From an uncultured Erythrobacter sp. (GTDB taxonomy: Bacteria > Pseudomonadota > Alphaproteobacteria > Sphingomonadales > Sphingomonadaceae): DNA of 64,000 nt. Position 1 is the stretch's first letter. Each line of letters begins with the position of its first letter. Below, in pieces: positions 44,700 to 53,991 of the stretch. The notes beneath the pieces were generated by a model. The model was not told the DNA's origin, did not search any database, and saw only the letters and a list, made by a program, of their open reading frames with translations. The position numbers and the translations under genes are program-made. Location: contig CANNCZ010000001.1 in the NCBI GenBank assembly GCA_947503275.1, positions 1,364,001-1,428,000 of the forward strand, in the 5' to 3' direction.

Positions 44700-46151
44700 T
44701 CACTCGTCCATGGTTGCAGGAGCAGATGGGATCACGCCGCCGGTTTGAATGGCGGTGCTTTCATTGGCGAGAATACCCGCAACAGTCGTCCATACCGCGA
44801 CGTTCTGACGCAATTGCACCGGATCGATTTTGTCGAGTGTGTCGTCAGGCGTGTGGTGCAGATCGAAGTAGCGCGTACCATCCTGTTGCAGGTCGATAAT
44901 CGCCCCGCCCTGATCACGCACAATGTTCAGGTCAGCTCCGCCGCGGGCGACAATGGTGGAATTCGCAACGCCAAAGCGCGCCACTCCATCAGCTAAACGG
45001 GCGTGAAGGTCGGGATTGGTTTCGCGAAAATTGCTCTCAAATCGCCAAATGCGGTCTGCGCCAAAGTCGCTTTCCAATCCAACCGCGATCGGTTCATCAA
45101 TATGCGCGACCGAATAGGCGGTAGAGCCAAACAAGCCCACTTCTTCAGCGCCCGCGAACAGCACGCGAATGGTACGCAAAGGCTGACCGCTTTTCGCCAC
45201 ATTCAAAGCAGCCGCAGCAATGATCCCACAGCCCGCGCCATCGTCAAACGCGCCCGGTGCATTCCACCAACTGTCCAAATGGCATGCAAGCAGGACCGGC
45301 GGGAGGTCAGGATTGCGCCCGACAATCTCACCCACGACATTGCCGCTGATTGTCGTGCCCAGATTCTCTGGCGTCAGCGTCAGCTTCATCATGATCGGAC
45401 GGCCATTGGCCCGCTCAAACATCCGCTCCAGATTGGCCGCATCGGGCAGTGACAAGGCACCTGCTGGCGTCGGAACCAATCGGCCCACATCGGTCGATCC
45501 ATCAGTCCGGCGGAAGGTCGTGCCACCCACATGCGGATTGCGGTGATAGTCGGTGCCCACGGATTTAATGACCGTCGCAACTGCACCCTTTTGCTCAGCA
45601 ATCCCCGCACCAACCCAGCGCGCGGGGCCCGCAAAGCCATATTGCGAGCCATCCTGAGTCGGCGTCATGGAATGAGAGATATAGGCGATCTTGCCTTCCA
45701 AACTCCCTTCAGGAGCCGCGCGCAAGGCTGCGACGTTGTCAAACATCACCACCTCGGCAGTGATCCCTTCCGGTCCGGTCGAAATGCTACCGCCCAAGGG
45801 CTGAATGATAAGCGGCTGTGGGAAGGGGCTAGTGATTTCGGCGCGGTGAACATCGCCCGGCACCCATGTCTCCATCTCAAACGGTTCATCCGCGACATTG
45901 GCAAAGCCATTCGCGTTCAGCCATGCGACCGCCCATTGACGTCCGCGTGTCTCTGCCTCTGTCCCGGCCTGTCGTGGGCCTACTTCGGTAGTGACACCTT
46001 CGACAAAATCCCAAGCGACCTTGTCATTTTCAAGCGCATCATCTGCGACGGCTTCCAGTGACGGAGTGCTGCCAGCATCGGTGTGGCCATCGGCGGAAAG
46101 AGGTGCAGCGATCAAAAGCGCAGCGGCGGTCGTGAGAAGCGATTTTTTCAT
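44700..46151 (-). CDS. Secreted M28-family zinc peptidase
   Basis: A 483-residue exported aminopeptidase/carboxypeptidase-type enzyme. A signal peptide is followed by a PA-like insert region and the M28 catalytic part with two-zinc ligands: His in LACHLDSWWN, bridging Asp in GAFDDGAGC, Glu-Glu in FAGAEEVG, Asp in LESDFGADR and His in YFDLHHTPDD. All ligands are present. It points away from the DUF1501 gene end (7 bases). Confidence 0.93.
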   Translation of the reverse strand: MKKSLLTTAAALLIAAPLSADGHTDAGSTPSLEAVADDALENDKVAWDFVEGVTTEVGPRQAGTEAETRGRQWAVAWLNANGFANVADEPFEMETWVPGDVHRAEITSPFPQPLIIQPLGGSISTGPEGITAEVVMFDNVAALRAAPEGSLEGKIAYISHSMTPTQDGSQYGFAGPARWVGAGIAEQKGAVATVIKSVGTDYHRNPHVGGTTFRRTDGSTDVGRLVPTPAGALSLPDAANLERMFERANGRPIMMKLTLTPENLGTTISGNVVGEIVGRNPDLPPVLLACHLDSWWNAPGAFDDGAGCGIIAAAALNVAKSGQPLRTIRVLFAGAEEVGLFGSTAYSVAHIDEPIAVGLESDFGADRIWRFESNFRETNPDLHARLADGVARFGVANSTIVARGGADLNIVRDQGGAIIDLQQDGTRYFDLHHTPDDTLDKIDPVQLRQNVAVWTTVAGILANESTAIQTGGVIPSAPATMDE

Positions 46152-46215
46152 GACCCGGACTGCTAAGCCGCTCAGCTGAGCCTGTCCAGTTTAGCCTAAA
46201 GGGAGCGCGCAGAGC

Positions 46216-47487
46216 TCAGCCGCGTTTGCCCGCATGTCGTTCAGCCAGCGATACGATTTTGCCTTCATCCCGTAAATCGGGTGTGCCAAAGGTTTCAGAT
46301 TGTTCAGAGCCGACTTCTGCGGGTTGAATGCTTGCAAAATCGCCGCACTGTTCGCCGACCACGCAGTTTCGCCCGGCCCGCTTAGCGGCATAAAGCGCGG
46401 CATCGGCAATCTCAAATGTGCGCGCATAGTCGGCACCCACTCTGAATTGAGCCACCCCAAAACTGGCGCTGATCACTTCGTCTGGGGGTAAGGCATCATT
46501 TCGCATTGCGACAAACGCTTTGCGCAACCGTTCCGCCAGAATGCTCGCGCCGTCTTCAGTGCAATTCCAAGCGAGGATGCAAAATTCCTCGCCTCCAATT
46601 CTGCCGGCCACATCGCCAGGGCGCACAGATGATCCGATCATACGTCCAAATGCGGCGATCACCTTGTCGCCCACATGGTGTCCGTAGGTATCGTTGATGC
46701 GTTTGAAATGATCGATATCGCCAACGATCAAACTCACCGGAATGCGTTCCGCAACGGCCCTTTCAAGCATCTCTTTAGCCGAAAACTCGAATGCGCCGCG
46801 CGTGGGCAACCCTGTAAGCGTATCTTGGGTCGCTTGTTTTGCATCCTTTTCCTGTTTGTCGGCCAGTATCGACGCCGCAAGTGCGATGCCAAGAAACACG
46901 ATCAGCACACAGAGCACGAGGACATGGACCGACATTAGAAGAAGCACGCCGTCTTCGCCCGGCCCGAACAATTGGTCAGAAAACACGCTCAAGAATGGGC
47001 GCGTAAAACCAAAGGCTGCAAAGGCGGCGAACACCCAGATGATTGCCCTGTCAACCGAGCCTTTGGCACCTGCATGCCAAAGGTTTTGCGCTGTCAAAGC
47101 TAGCAGCAGAGCCGAGTTCATATTCTGCGCGATCCTCATGGCGTCACGTTCACCATAGGCGCTTGTCACCCACAAAACTCCGGATGTTATGAGAACCGTG
47201 AGGCAATAAGCGGCAATTGGCGTGCGCAGCCCAACGCGCGCTGCTGTGCCCCACATGATCGCGATCAGTCCAGCCATGGACATCAAATGATACGATAACA
47301 TGCCGAGCGGCCCGATGCCCCCCAACAGGAATATATTGAGGATCACACCACCGGCCATAGCCGCAAAGCCAAAGGAGTATGCAAGCACGTGGCGCTGACT
47401 TTTGTCCGCCCACCACAGCGTCGCAAACAACAACGCATAGATGAGCGTTATTGCCGGAAACACAAATATAAGTATCTGAGCTTGCAT
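46216..47487 (-). CDS. Membrane diguanylate cyclase (GGDEF)
   Basis: A 423-residue enzyme making c-di-GMP. The first ~215 residues hold about seven membrane helices, probably a sensor. The GGDEF domain has DTLTGLPTRGAFEF, GDIDHFKRINDTYGHHVGD and the active site GRIGGEEFCIL, with the inhibitory site RPGD exactly five residues before GGEEF. A 7-bp inverted repeat lies just upstream of its ATG, one arm overlapping the likely ribosome site. Paralogue of the protein at 50045. Confidence 0.95.
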   Translation of the reverse strand: MQAQILIFVFPAITLIYALLFATLWWADKSQRHVLAYSFGFAAMAGGVILNIFLLGGIGPLGMLSYHLMSMAGLIAIMWGTAARVGLRTPIAAYCLTVLITSGVLWVTSAYGERDAMRIAQNMNSALLLALTAQNLWHAGAKGSVDRAIIWVFAAFAAFGFTRPFLSVFSDQLFGPGEDGVLLLMSVHVLVLCVLIVFLGIALAASILADKQEKDAKQATQDTLTGLPTRGAFEFSAKEMLERAVAERIPVSLIVGDIDHFKRINDTYGHHVGDKVIAAFGRMIGSSVRPGDVAGRIGGEEFCILAWNCTEDGASILAERLRKAFVAMRNDALPPDEVISASFGVAQFRVGADYARTFEIADAALYAAKRAGRNCVVGEQCGDFASIQPAEVGSEQSETFGTPDLRDEGKIVSLAERHAGKRG

Positions 47488-47488
47488 G

Positions 47489-47516
47489 GTGCGCCTTAAA
47501 GCTTCTGTAGGCGCAC
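47489..47516 (-). promoter_or_regulatory. Leader hairpin/inverted repeat at the start of the GGDEF gene
   Basis: The minus strand reads GTGCGCC, a 14-base loop, GGCGCAC, then C and ATG. Its 3' arm begins right after AAGG, the likely ribosome site. A hairpin here could limit translation of the diguanylate cyclase; alternatively it is an operator dyad. Confidence 0.45.
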
Positions 47517-47672
47517 TACCGCGATTTGCTTAGCGCGAGGTTACCATCAAGCACGGGCCGAAATGCGTGTCGTCGCCCACAGATTTGTTAACCGCTTGCC
47601 CCTGTTCCGCTCCGCGCCTAAGTGCGCTGGCAAAGCATTTTGCATTCTTATCGATCAACAAGGACCAACCCA

Positions 47673-49346
47673 ATGGCCGCGCAATACGCCTTTGTCATGA
47701 AAGGCATGACCAAGACTTTCCCCGGTGCCCCAAAACCGGTTCTCTCCGACATCAATTTGCAATTCTATCAGGGTGCCAAAATCGGCATTGTCGGCCCCAA
47801 TGGTGCGGGCAAATCGACCCTGATCAAGATCATGGCCGGGATCGACACCGATTTTGCTGGCGAAGCATGGCCGGGTGAGAACATTACGGTGGGCTATCTG
47901 CCGCAAGAGCCCGAGCTGGACGAGTCCAAAACGGTGCTCGAAAACGTTAAAGATGGCGCGCGTGAAACCGCCGATCTGGTTGAGAAATTCAACGCGATCT
48001 CTGCCCAAATGGCCGAACCTGACGCCGATTTTGAAGCCTTGGGCGACCAAATGGCCGAACTTCAGACCAAGATTGATGCGGTCGATGGCTGGACACTCGA
48101 CAATCAGCTTGAGATTGCGATGGAGGCCTTGCGCTGCCCACCATCCGATATGGGTGTTGAGAGCCTTTCTGGCGGTGAGAAGCGCCGCGTTGCCCTAACC
48201 CGGCTGCTGATCCAAAAGCCGTCGATCCTGCTCCTTGATGAGCCAACAAACCACTTGGACGCGGAATCTGTTGAGTGGTTGGAGAACCACCTCAAGGAAT
48301 ATGCAGGTGCCGTGTTGATGATCACGCACGATCGCTACTTCCTCGACAATGTGGTGGAGTGGATCCTCGAATTGGACCGCGGCACCTACTATCCATACGA
48401 AGGCAATTATTCGACCTATTTGGAGAAGAAAGCCAAGCGCCTTGAGCAGGAAAACCGCGAGGAATCGGGCAAGCAAAAAGCGCTTCAGCGCGAGCTGGAA
48501 TGGATCAGACAGACACCAGCCGCCCGTCAAACCAAATCAAAGGCGCGCGTGCGCAAGTTCGAAGAATTGCAAGACGCCCAATCGGGCCGTGCACCCGGCA
48601 AGGCTCAGATCGTCATTCAGGTCCCAGAACGGCTCGGCGGCAAGGTTATCGAGGCGAAAGGTATCTCCAAAGCCTATGGCGATAAGCTGTTGTTCGAAGA
48701 CCTCTCCTTCATGCTGCCTCCCGGCGGAATTGTCGGCGTGATCGGGCCGAACGGCGCAGGTAAGTCGACCCTGTTTAAGATGATCACAGGTCAGGAAACA
48801 CCTGACACCGGAACTATCGAAGTCGGCGACACCGTCCACCTTGGTTATGTCGATCAGTCACGTGATGATCTGACCCCGACCAACAATGTGTGGGAGGAAA
48901 TCTCCGACGGGCTCGATTACATGCAGGTCAACGGCCACGACGCATCAACCCGCGCCTATGTCGGTGCGTTCAACTTCAAAGGCAGCGACCAACAAAAGAA
49001 TGTCGGCAAGCTGTCGGGTGGTGAGCGTAACCGCGTTCACATGGCTAAGATGCTGAAGCAAGGCGGCAATGTCCTGCTGCTCGATGAGCCGACCAACGAT
49101 CTTGATGTGGAAACATTGGGCGCACTTGAGGACGCGATTGAGAACTTCGCCGGATGCGCTGTGGTTATCTCACACGACCGTTTCTTCCTCGACCGTCTCG
49201 CTACGCACATTCTTGCATTTGAGGGCAACAGCCACGTCGAATGGTTTGAAGGCAACTTTGAAGCCTACGAAGAAGACAAGCGCCGCCGTTTGGGCGATGC
49301 TGCGGATCGGCCTACTCGATTGGCGTATAAGAAGCTGACGCGGTAA
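47673..49346 (+). CDS. ettA: ABC-F ATPase EttA (energy-dependent translational throttle)
   Basis: A 557-residue ABC-F protein that binds the ribosomal E site and couples translation to the ATP/ADP ratio. First domain Walker A GPNGAGKST, signature SGGEKRR, ILLLDEPTNHLD; a long arm and linker (RKFEELQDAQSGRAPGKAQ) precede the second domain with GPNGAGKST, SGGERNR, LLLDEPTNDLD. It ends with the EttA-type short basic C-terminus (RLAYKKLTR). ATG 47673 after AAGGACC. Confidence 0.97.
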   Translation: MAAQYAFVMKGMTKTFPGAPKPVLSDINLQFYQGAKIGIVGPNGAGKSTLIKIMAGIDTDFAGEAWPGENITVGYLPQEPELDESKTVLENVKDGARETADLVEKFNAISAQMAEPDADFEALGDQMAELQTKIDAVDGWTLDNQLEIAMEALRCPPSDMGVESLSGGEKRRVALTRLLIQKPSILLLDEPTNHLDAESVEWLENHLKEYAGAVLMITHDRYFLDNVVEWILELDRGTYYPYEGNYSTYLEKKAKRLEQENREESGKQKALQRELEWIRQTPAARQTKSKARVRKFEELQDAQSGRAPGKAQIVIQVPERLGGKVIEAKGISKAYGDKLLFEDLSFMLPPGGIVGVIGPNGAGKSTLFKMITGQETPDTGTIEVGDTVHLGYVDQSRDDLTPTNNVWEEISDGLDYMQVNGHDASTRAYVGAFNFKGSDQQKNVGKLSGGERNRVHMAKMLKQGGNVLLLDEPTNDLDVETLGALEDAIENFAGCAVVISHDRFFLDRLATHILAFEGNSHVEWFEGNFEAYEEDKRRRLGDAADRPTRLAYKKLTR

Positions 49347-49381
49347 AAGCCGCGCGGATTGGAAAAGAGGGAAGCAACGCA

Positions 49382-49933
49382 ATGAATATGACACCACGCA
49401 ATCTTGCCTTGTTTGGCGGGGCAATCCTTGTCGGGATCGTTTTGGGGTTCATGTATCCCGCGTTCTTCATATTTCTGCTGATCCCTCTTTTCGGCTTCGT
49501 TATCTTTGTATTGATCCGCAACAAGGGCAGCGCAGAGGTCGATGAGAGCACCGCTGCTGCCGCTCGCAACTTCACCGCGCAAGACGGCAAGGCGGCGATC
49601 TATGTGATGCGCAAAGGGTTTGTTGCGGGCCAACAGGGCCTGAATGTGACGATCAATGATCACATGACAGCCCAATTCCGCACAGGCCGATTTATCAAAG
49701 CTGATGTTGAACCGGGCGAACATACGATCGTTTCACAAATGGCCAGTCAAACCAAAGGAACCGCCAGATCGCACAGCGTCACTCTGGCTGCAGGTGACTG
49801 CGTCCTGCTGGATGCGAAGCTCAATATGGGCGCTTTGCAAGGATCGATTGAAATGATCGAAACGCGTGATGGACGTGAAGCGCGTGATAAACTCGCTGGC
49901 CTCAAAATGGTGGAATGGAACGCCCCGGAGTAG
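49382..49933 (+). CDS. Membrane protein with DUF2846-like domain
   Basis: A 183-residue protein with two adjacent membrane helices (residues ~8-45), then a soluble part beginning KAAIYVMRKGFVAGQQGLNVTIND and GRFIKADVEPGEHTIVSQ, which resembles DUF2846 proteins. Function unknown. It follows ettA by 35 bases on the same strand and has a GAGGGAAG ribosome site. Confidence 0.75.
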   Translation: MNMTPRNLALFGGAILVGIVLGFMYPAFFIFLLIPLFGFVIFVLIRNKGSAEVDESTAAAARNFTAQDGKAAIYVMRKGFVAGQQGLNVTINDHMTAQFRTGRFIKADVEPGEHTIVSQMASQTKGTARSHSVTLAAGDCVLLDAKLNMGALQGSIEMIETRDGREARDKLAGLKMVEWNAPE

Positions 49934-49948
49934 GTGACGCCGCTGCGG

Positions 49949-49980
49949 AAAATTCAGATGTAAAAAAATCTGACAATTTT
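49949..49980. other. AT-rich imperfect inverted repeat
   Basis: AAAATTCAGAT and ATCTG(AC)AATTTT form an 11-bp dyad with a two-base bulge around GTAAAAAA. It lies 15 bases after the DUF2846-like gene and ~65 bases before the next start: a weak terminator or an operator. Confidence 0.35.
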
Positions 49981-50044
49981 CACGCCCACCTAACCCGCTC
50001 TTAACCCTCTCGCGCTAGGTGTTCCCTCTGCAACGGGGACCACA

Positions 50045-51259
50045 TTGCGCGATTTTCTACTCTTGCTGTCAACGCCTATGGTGGCGCTGATTTTTGCGGT
50101 GACGTTTTTGGTCATCTGGCAAAAGGATCAGACGCGCACGGCGAACTTGGCGCTGGGCACCGGCTGGTTGATGCTGGCGACCGCGATGCTGATCTCTCAG
50201 CTCAGTCCTGCACAGATGGGCCGCGCGCTCGTTGCGATCACACATGTCCCCTATACAATCGCTGCAGTTGGCTTGGCCTCTGGCATCTTGCTGCGAGTGG
50301 GCGTTAAACCGCCGATCCGAGTGTTCTTAATGATTGGACTAGGCGGCATCTGCGCGATGACGCTTACTCAAACAGTGGGCAATTCAATCAAGGCCGACCT
50401 ATTTATCACCAACATCACCAGCGGCGTGATCATGGTAATGACAACGCAAAGCTTCGCTATCGCGGCAAAGCGCGATCCGATTGAGCGGTTCATGTTTGTG
50501 ACGCTGGTTCTTGTGACGGCGCAGTTCTTTTTGCGCCCAATCTTTGCCTTTATGTTCGATGGTCCCATCGCGCCCGAAGCCTACCGTGAGAGCGCCTATT
50601 ACATGACGCTCGCTTGGCTGTTTGGCTTTGGCTCGGTGTTGTTTGGAATCGCGCAGCTTGTCACAGCCACTAAGGATCACATCGACACGCTCAAAGCCCG
50701 CAACGCGACCGATCAGCTTTCTGGCCTGCTCGCTCGTGGTGAGTTCGAACTGCGCGTCAAAGCCGCGCTTAATGCGGCAGCCAACAAAGGCACCGACGTA
50801 TCGCTGGTCGTGGGCGATATTGACCACTTTAAGAAGGTCAACGACATCTGGGGCCATCAAGCCGGCGACCGCGCAATCGCAGGGTTTGGCGCCATGATAA
50901 ACGAAACAATCCGCGGCACCGATATTGCCGGGCGCGTGGGTGGTGAAGAGTTCTGCATTCTGGTCTGGAGCGCGGACGAGGACATTTCAGCGCGGCTTGC
51001 AGAACGGCTCCGGCTGCGCACGACCGAGCTTGATGTGACGGATGGCGCGCTTGATGTGCGCATTACCGCAAGTTTTGGAGTCGCTCAGCGCGTGGATGGA
51101 GAGAATTACCGCTCAGTCTTCGCGCGGGCCGACAAGGCGTTGTACGAGGCCAAGCAAGGCGGACGCAATCAGGTTAAGAAGGCGATCGATACGGGCAACA
51201 AGGAAAACGAGATGCCCGAAAAACCCGGCAATTCTCAAACAAAAGACATCGCTGCCTGA
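50045..51259 (+). CDS. Membrane diguanylate cyclase (GGDEF)
   Basis: A 404-residue c-di-GMP synthase similar in layout to the one at 46216. Seven predicted helices are followed by a GGDEF domain with DQLSGLLARGEFEL, GDIDHFKKVNDIWGHQAGD and GRVGGEEFCIL; RGTD five residues earlier is the allosteric inhibitory site. Hydrophilic tail of ~25 residues. TTG start at 50045 is supported by GGGGA. Followed by a degenerate GGDEF gene. Confidence 0.94.
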   Translation: MRDFLLLLSTPMVALIFAVTFLVIWQKDQTRTANLALGTGWLMLATAMLISQLSPAQMGRALVAITHVPYTIAAVGLASGILLRVGVKPPIRVFLMIGLGGICAMTLTQTVGNSIKADLFITNITSGVIMVMTTQSFAIAAKRDPIERFMFVTLVLVTAQFFLRPIFAFMFDGPIAPEAYRESAYYMTLAWLFGFGSVLFGIAQLVTATKDHIDTLKARNATDQLSGLLARGEFELRVKAALNAAANKGTDVSLVVGDIDHFKKVNDIWGHQAGDRAIAGFGAMINETIRGTDIAGRVGGEEFCILVWSADEDISARLAERLRLRTTELDVTDGALDVRITASFGVAQRVDGENYRSVFARADKALYEAKQGGRNQVKKAIDTGNKENEMPEKPGNSQTKDIAA

Positions 51260-51376
51260 CAGCCTATACAGTAGGAGAAACGCCTATTTGCAAACCTTTA
51301 CGCCCCTTTAACCTGCTCTGAGGCAAAACGCCCATTCAATGAGTGGAGAGCTCGTTGAAACAAAGGGGCTGTCTTC

Positions 51377-52084
51377 ATGCTGGGTATTGCGAGCATTCAA
51401 TTTGCCGATCCGACTTACGGGTTGATAGCGGCTGCGCTGTTTGGCGCACTTGCAGGGGCGATGCTTGTGCGAAGCATGTCGCGTTTCGGCAAATTCGGAA
51501 ATCCACTCTCAGGCTTATTCTCCGCGCCCAGATTTGATGCTGAAGCGAAAGCCGTCGCCACGACAAAAACAAGCGAGCGCCGCGTCGCATTGCGCCATCC
51601 GCACAGCACCGTGCTTCGCGGTCGGATCGACCACCTAAAACAAGTGAGCAACATTTGGGGTCCCGAGACCCGTGATGAAGCCATCGCACAGGTCGCTCAG
51701 GTCATGCGCTCTGGATTGCGCAAGAATGACACCATGATTGAGGCCGAAGGGGCATCGGGCGACACCTCGTTCATCATCCTCGCCAGAGGTGCGAGCGAGC
51801 ATGAAGCGAGCGGAATCGCAAAACGGTTGCTTGATCGGATTGCTGCCACAGAAGTCAACGGAATGAGCGCCGGCTTTGGCTTGACTGCAAGTTTCGGCGT
51901 AGCCGCCCGACGTCCTGATGAGACGATTGATGAATGGCATGCTCGCGCTGGATCGGCATTGGATGCCGCACAATCATCGGGCGAAGACAAGGTTTTCACT
52001 GCCACCGAATGGGAAGAGGTCGCGTTGCTCCCCTCCCCGGCTGCGTCAGAGGCACTCAGCCAGGAATGCGCCAAAGTCGCCTAA
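51377..52084 (+). CDS. Degenerate GGDEF protein with preserved I-site
   Basis: A 235-residue protein: one membrane helix (residues ~13-33), a basic linker, then a GGDEF-like domain (RIDHLKQVSNIWGPETRDEAIAQ) ending LTASFGVAARRPDETIDEWHARAGSALDAA. The catalytic motif is lost: where GGEEF is expected it reads EGASGDTSF, and the metal Asp of GDIDHF is Arg (GRIDHL). The inhibitory RxxD site (Arg115-Lys-Asn-Asp118) remains at the right spacing. It is therefore likely a c-di-GMP-binding effector rather than an enzyme. It lies 117 bases after an active cyclase. Confidence 0.85.
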   Translation: MLGIASIQFADPTYGLIAAALFGALAGAMLVRSMSRFGKFGNPLSGLFSAPRFDAEAKAVATTKTSERRVALRHPHSTVLRGRIDHLKQVSNIWGPETRDEAIAQVAQVMRSGLRKNDTMIEAEGASGDTSFIILARGASEHEASGIAKRLLDRIAATEVNGMSAGFGLTASFGVAARRPDETIDEWHARAGSALDAAQSSGEDKVFTATEWEEVALLPSPAASEALSQECAKVA

Positions 52085-52737
52085 GGCGAGACCCAGCGCC
52101 CCTGCCAATCGCCATCCCCTCTGGAAAACTGCGCACGCATATGACCGGTATGCGCCAGATACAGCCAGTCGCATTCCTCCAATTCCACCAAGAGCACCGC
52201 GAAATTGGGACGCGCTGGCACGAGTTGCTCATCGGTAGGCTCTGGCCCCTGAAATTCTGGCGGTAGGCCCGTTGTCGGCACATCGCTGAGTGCGCCCGGC
52301 CCCTCCCCCAGATAGCAACGCCGGGCAAAGTTATCGCTGTTCGCCCATGCCGTGTCGGTCACCTCTGCATCGCGCAGCACGCGACCTTTACCCCGCACGC
52401 GGATCTGAACCTTGGCGCTTTTATCATAGAACAGCACCGCCATACGCGGATCGCCCTCTATCTGTGCAACTTTGGGCGCGCGCGTGTCTGTGTGAAAGCG
52501 CAAGGTCCAAGCGTTCTGGTCAAACTCGCGCAACACCATCACCCGCGCATCGACATCGCTGGTGACCACGGTGGGCACATGCATAGGCGATTTGCGATCC
52601 TTCGCAGCGCGCGCAAGGCGCCCCGCGACTTCGCGTCGAACATCATCGAGTGTTTCAAACATCAAAGCTGCATTTGGGTTTTCGATGGCCGCGGTCAAGC
52701 GCCCCCACTCATCGTTCAGTAAAATAGCCGCGAACAT
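52081..52737 (-). CDS. Pyridoxamine-5'-phosphate oxidase-like flavin protein
   Basis: A 218-residue split-barrel protein of the PNPOx superfamily. Recognised parts are MHVPTVVTSDVDARVMVLREFD, LRFHTDTRAPKVAQIEGDPRMAVLFYDKSAKVQIRVRGKG, with the family's FMN-contact pattern, and a C-terminal ECDWLYLAHTGHMRAQFSR. Whether it makes pyridoxal phosphate or uses another substrate is unclear; it lacks the canonical C-terminal PdxH motif. Its 3' end overlaps the degenerate GGDEF gene by four bases. Confidence 0.88.
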   Translation of the reverse strand: MFAAILLNDEWGRLTAAIENPNAALMFETLDDVRREVAGRLARAAKDRKSPMHVPTVVTSDVDARVMVLREFDQNAWTLRFHTDTRAPKVAQIEGDPRMAVLFYDKSAKVQIRVRGKGRVLRDAEVTDTAWANSDNFARRCYLGEGPGALSDVPTTGLPPEFQGPEPTDEQLVPARPNFAVLLVELEECDWLYLAHTGHMRAQFSRGDGDWQGRWVSP

Positions 52738-52855
52738 GAACGTAAGCCTAAACGACTGGTTAAGGGAGCGGACATCGACTCGCCTCTAGAAAGCAACGTA
52801 TCAACAGGTAACAACATAGCCGTGAGTGGTGGGGCGGCAGGACTGGAGGCAACTC

Positions 52856-53962
52856 ATGGATATTACAATATTTCTAAAAGGTAGTGCGCTGTCCGCCCTT
52901 GCATTAGCATTGGCATTCGTCGCGCCGCCCGAAGCTGCGGAGGCCGCGAACACGGCATCGGCAGAGGCGAGCGGGGAGTTTGAGCAAGCACGCCAAGACC
53001 GCCGCGCCAACCGATCAGAACGCCGTGCGCAGCGTCAAAGCAACCGTCAGAGCAATCGCCGGGCGAACCGCTCTGAGCGTCGTGCTCAGCGTCAGGAATC
53101 GCGCCCCGCCAATCGCGGTCGCCAGTTCCAGCAACGCGGCAATCGCTCCGCTGAACCCGATGCGCGTCCAGTGCAGCGGCAACAGCGCACTGAGCGCCGT
53201 TCAGAACGCCGTCAACAACGGACTGAGAACCGCGGTGAGCGTCGCACGCAACGCACTGAGAACCGTGGTGAACGTCGGGCTCAGCGCTCCGAGAACCGGG
53301 GCCAGAACGTCCAACGCCGCACAGAACGTCGCGGTGAACGCCGCGTCGAGCGTCGGGGCGACCGCGTAGAACGTCGCACCGAACGCCGCGGTAATCGCGT
53401 AGAGCGCAGAGGTGACCGTCGCACCGAGCGTCGTGTAGAGCGCCGCAGTGAGCGCCGCGCAGATCGGGGCAATCGCGGTTTCGACCGTCGTTCAGATCGC
53501 CGGGTTGAACGCCGCGACCGTCGCTCAGATCGCCGCTTTGACCGTCGCCGTGACCGGACTGAGAACCGGCGCATCCGCCGAGATGGCTATCGCAACGGAT
53601 ACCGTGATGGCCGCCGCAACGGAGCGCGTGCAGAACGTCGCAATCACCGTCGGTGGGACCGTCGCGGATGGCGTTCAGACCGCCGCTATGGTTGGCAGAG
53701 GCATCGTCAAGCAAACCGTTCGATCTTCCGCCTCGGTCGTTACTATGCGCCCTTCCGCGCGCATCGGTATAGCCGCCTGAGAACTGGTTTCTTCTTGGAC
53801 AGCCTGTTCTTCAGCTCGCGGTATTACATCAACGATCCATGGGCCTATCGCCTGCCGCAGGTTTATGGTCCGTATCGCTGGGTTCGCTATTACGACGACG
53901 TCGTTCTGGTCGATATCTACACCGGCGAAGTGGTCGATGTGATCCACGACTTCTTCTGGTAA
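52856..53962 (+). CDS. RcnB-like protein with a long Arg-rich repeat region
   Basis: A 368-residue exported protein. After a signal peptide (hydrophobic run to EAAEAANTA) residues ~45-270 are almost entirely Arg, Asn, Glu, Asp, Gln and Ser in short units of the type RRSERRA, NRGERR and RRGDRVERR. A Tyr/Trp-rich segment leads to a C-terminal RcnB-like domain: YRLPQVYGPYRWVRYYDDVVLVDIYTGEVVDVI. RcnB proteins are periplasmic and linked to nickel/cobalt tolerance; the Arg region is far longer than usual, and a nucleic-acid or envelope-polymer contact is conceivable. ATG 52856 after CTGGAGG; terminator follows. Confidence 0.85.
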   Translation: MDITIFLKGSALSALALALAFVAPPEAAEAANTASAEASGEFEQARQDRRANRSERRAQRQSNRQSNRRANRSERRAQRQESRPANRGRQFQQRGNRSAEPDARPVQRQQRTERRSERRQQRTENRGERRTQRTENRGERRAQRSENRGQNVQRRTERRGERRVERRGDRVERRTERRGNRVERRGDRRTERRVERRSERRADRGNRGFDRRSDRRVERRDRRSDRRFDRRRDRTENRRIRRDGYRNGYRDGRRNGARAERRNHRRWDRRGWRSDRRYGWQRHRQANRSIFRLGRYYAPFRAHRYSRLRTGFFLDSLFFSSRYYINDPWAYRLPQVYGPYRWVRYYDDVVLVDIYTGEVVDVIHDFFW

Positions 53963-53991
53963 ACACCAAACCGTCCGTTTCCGGACATCTG

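Noticed and set aside
52863..53714. Minus-strand frame of 283 residues, Asp/Gly/Cys-rich
   Set aside because: It is the mirror of the Arg-rich repeat on the plus strand, caused by codon bias; no start or family evidence.
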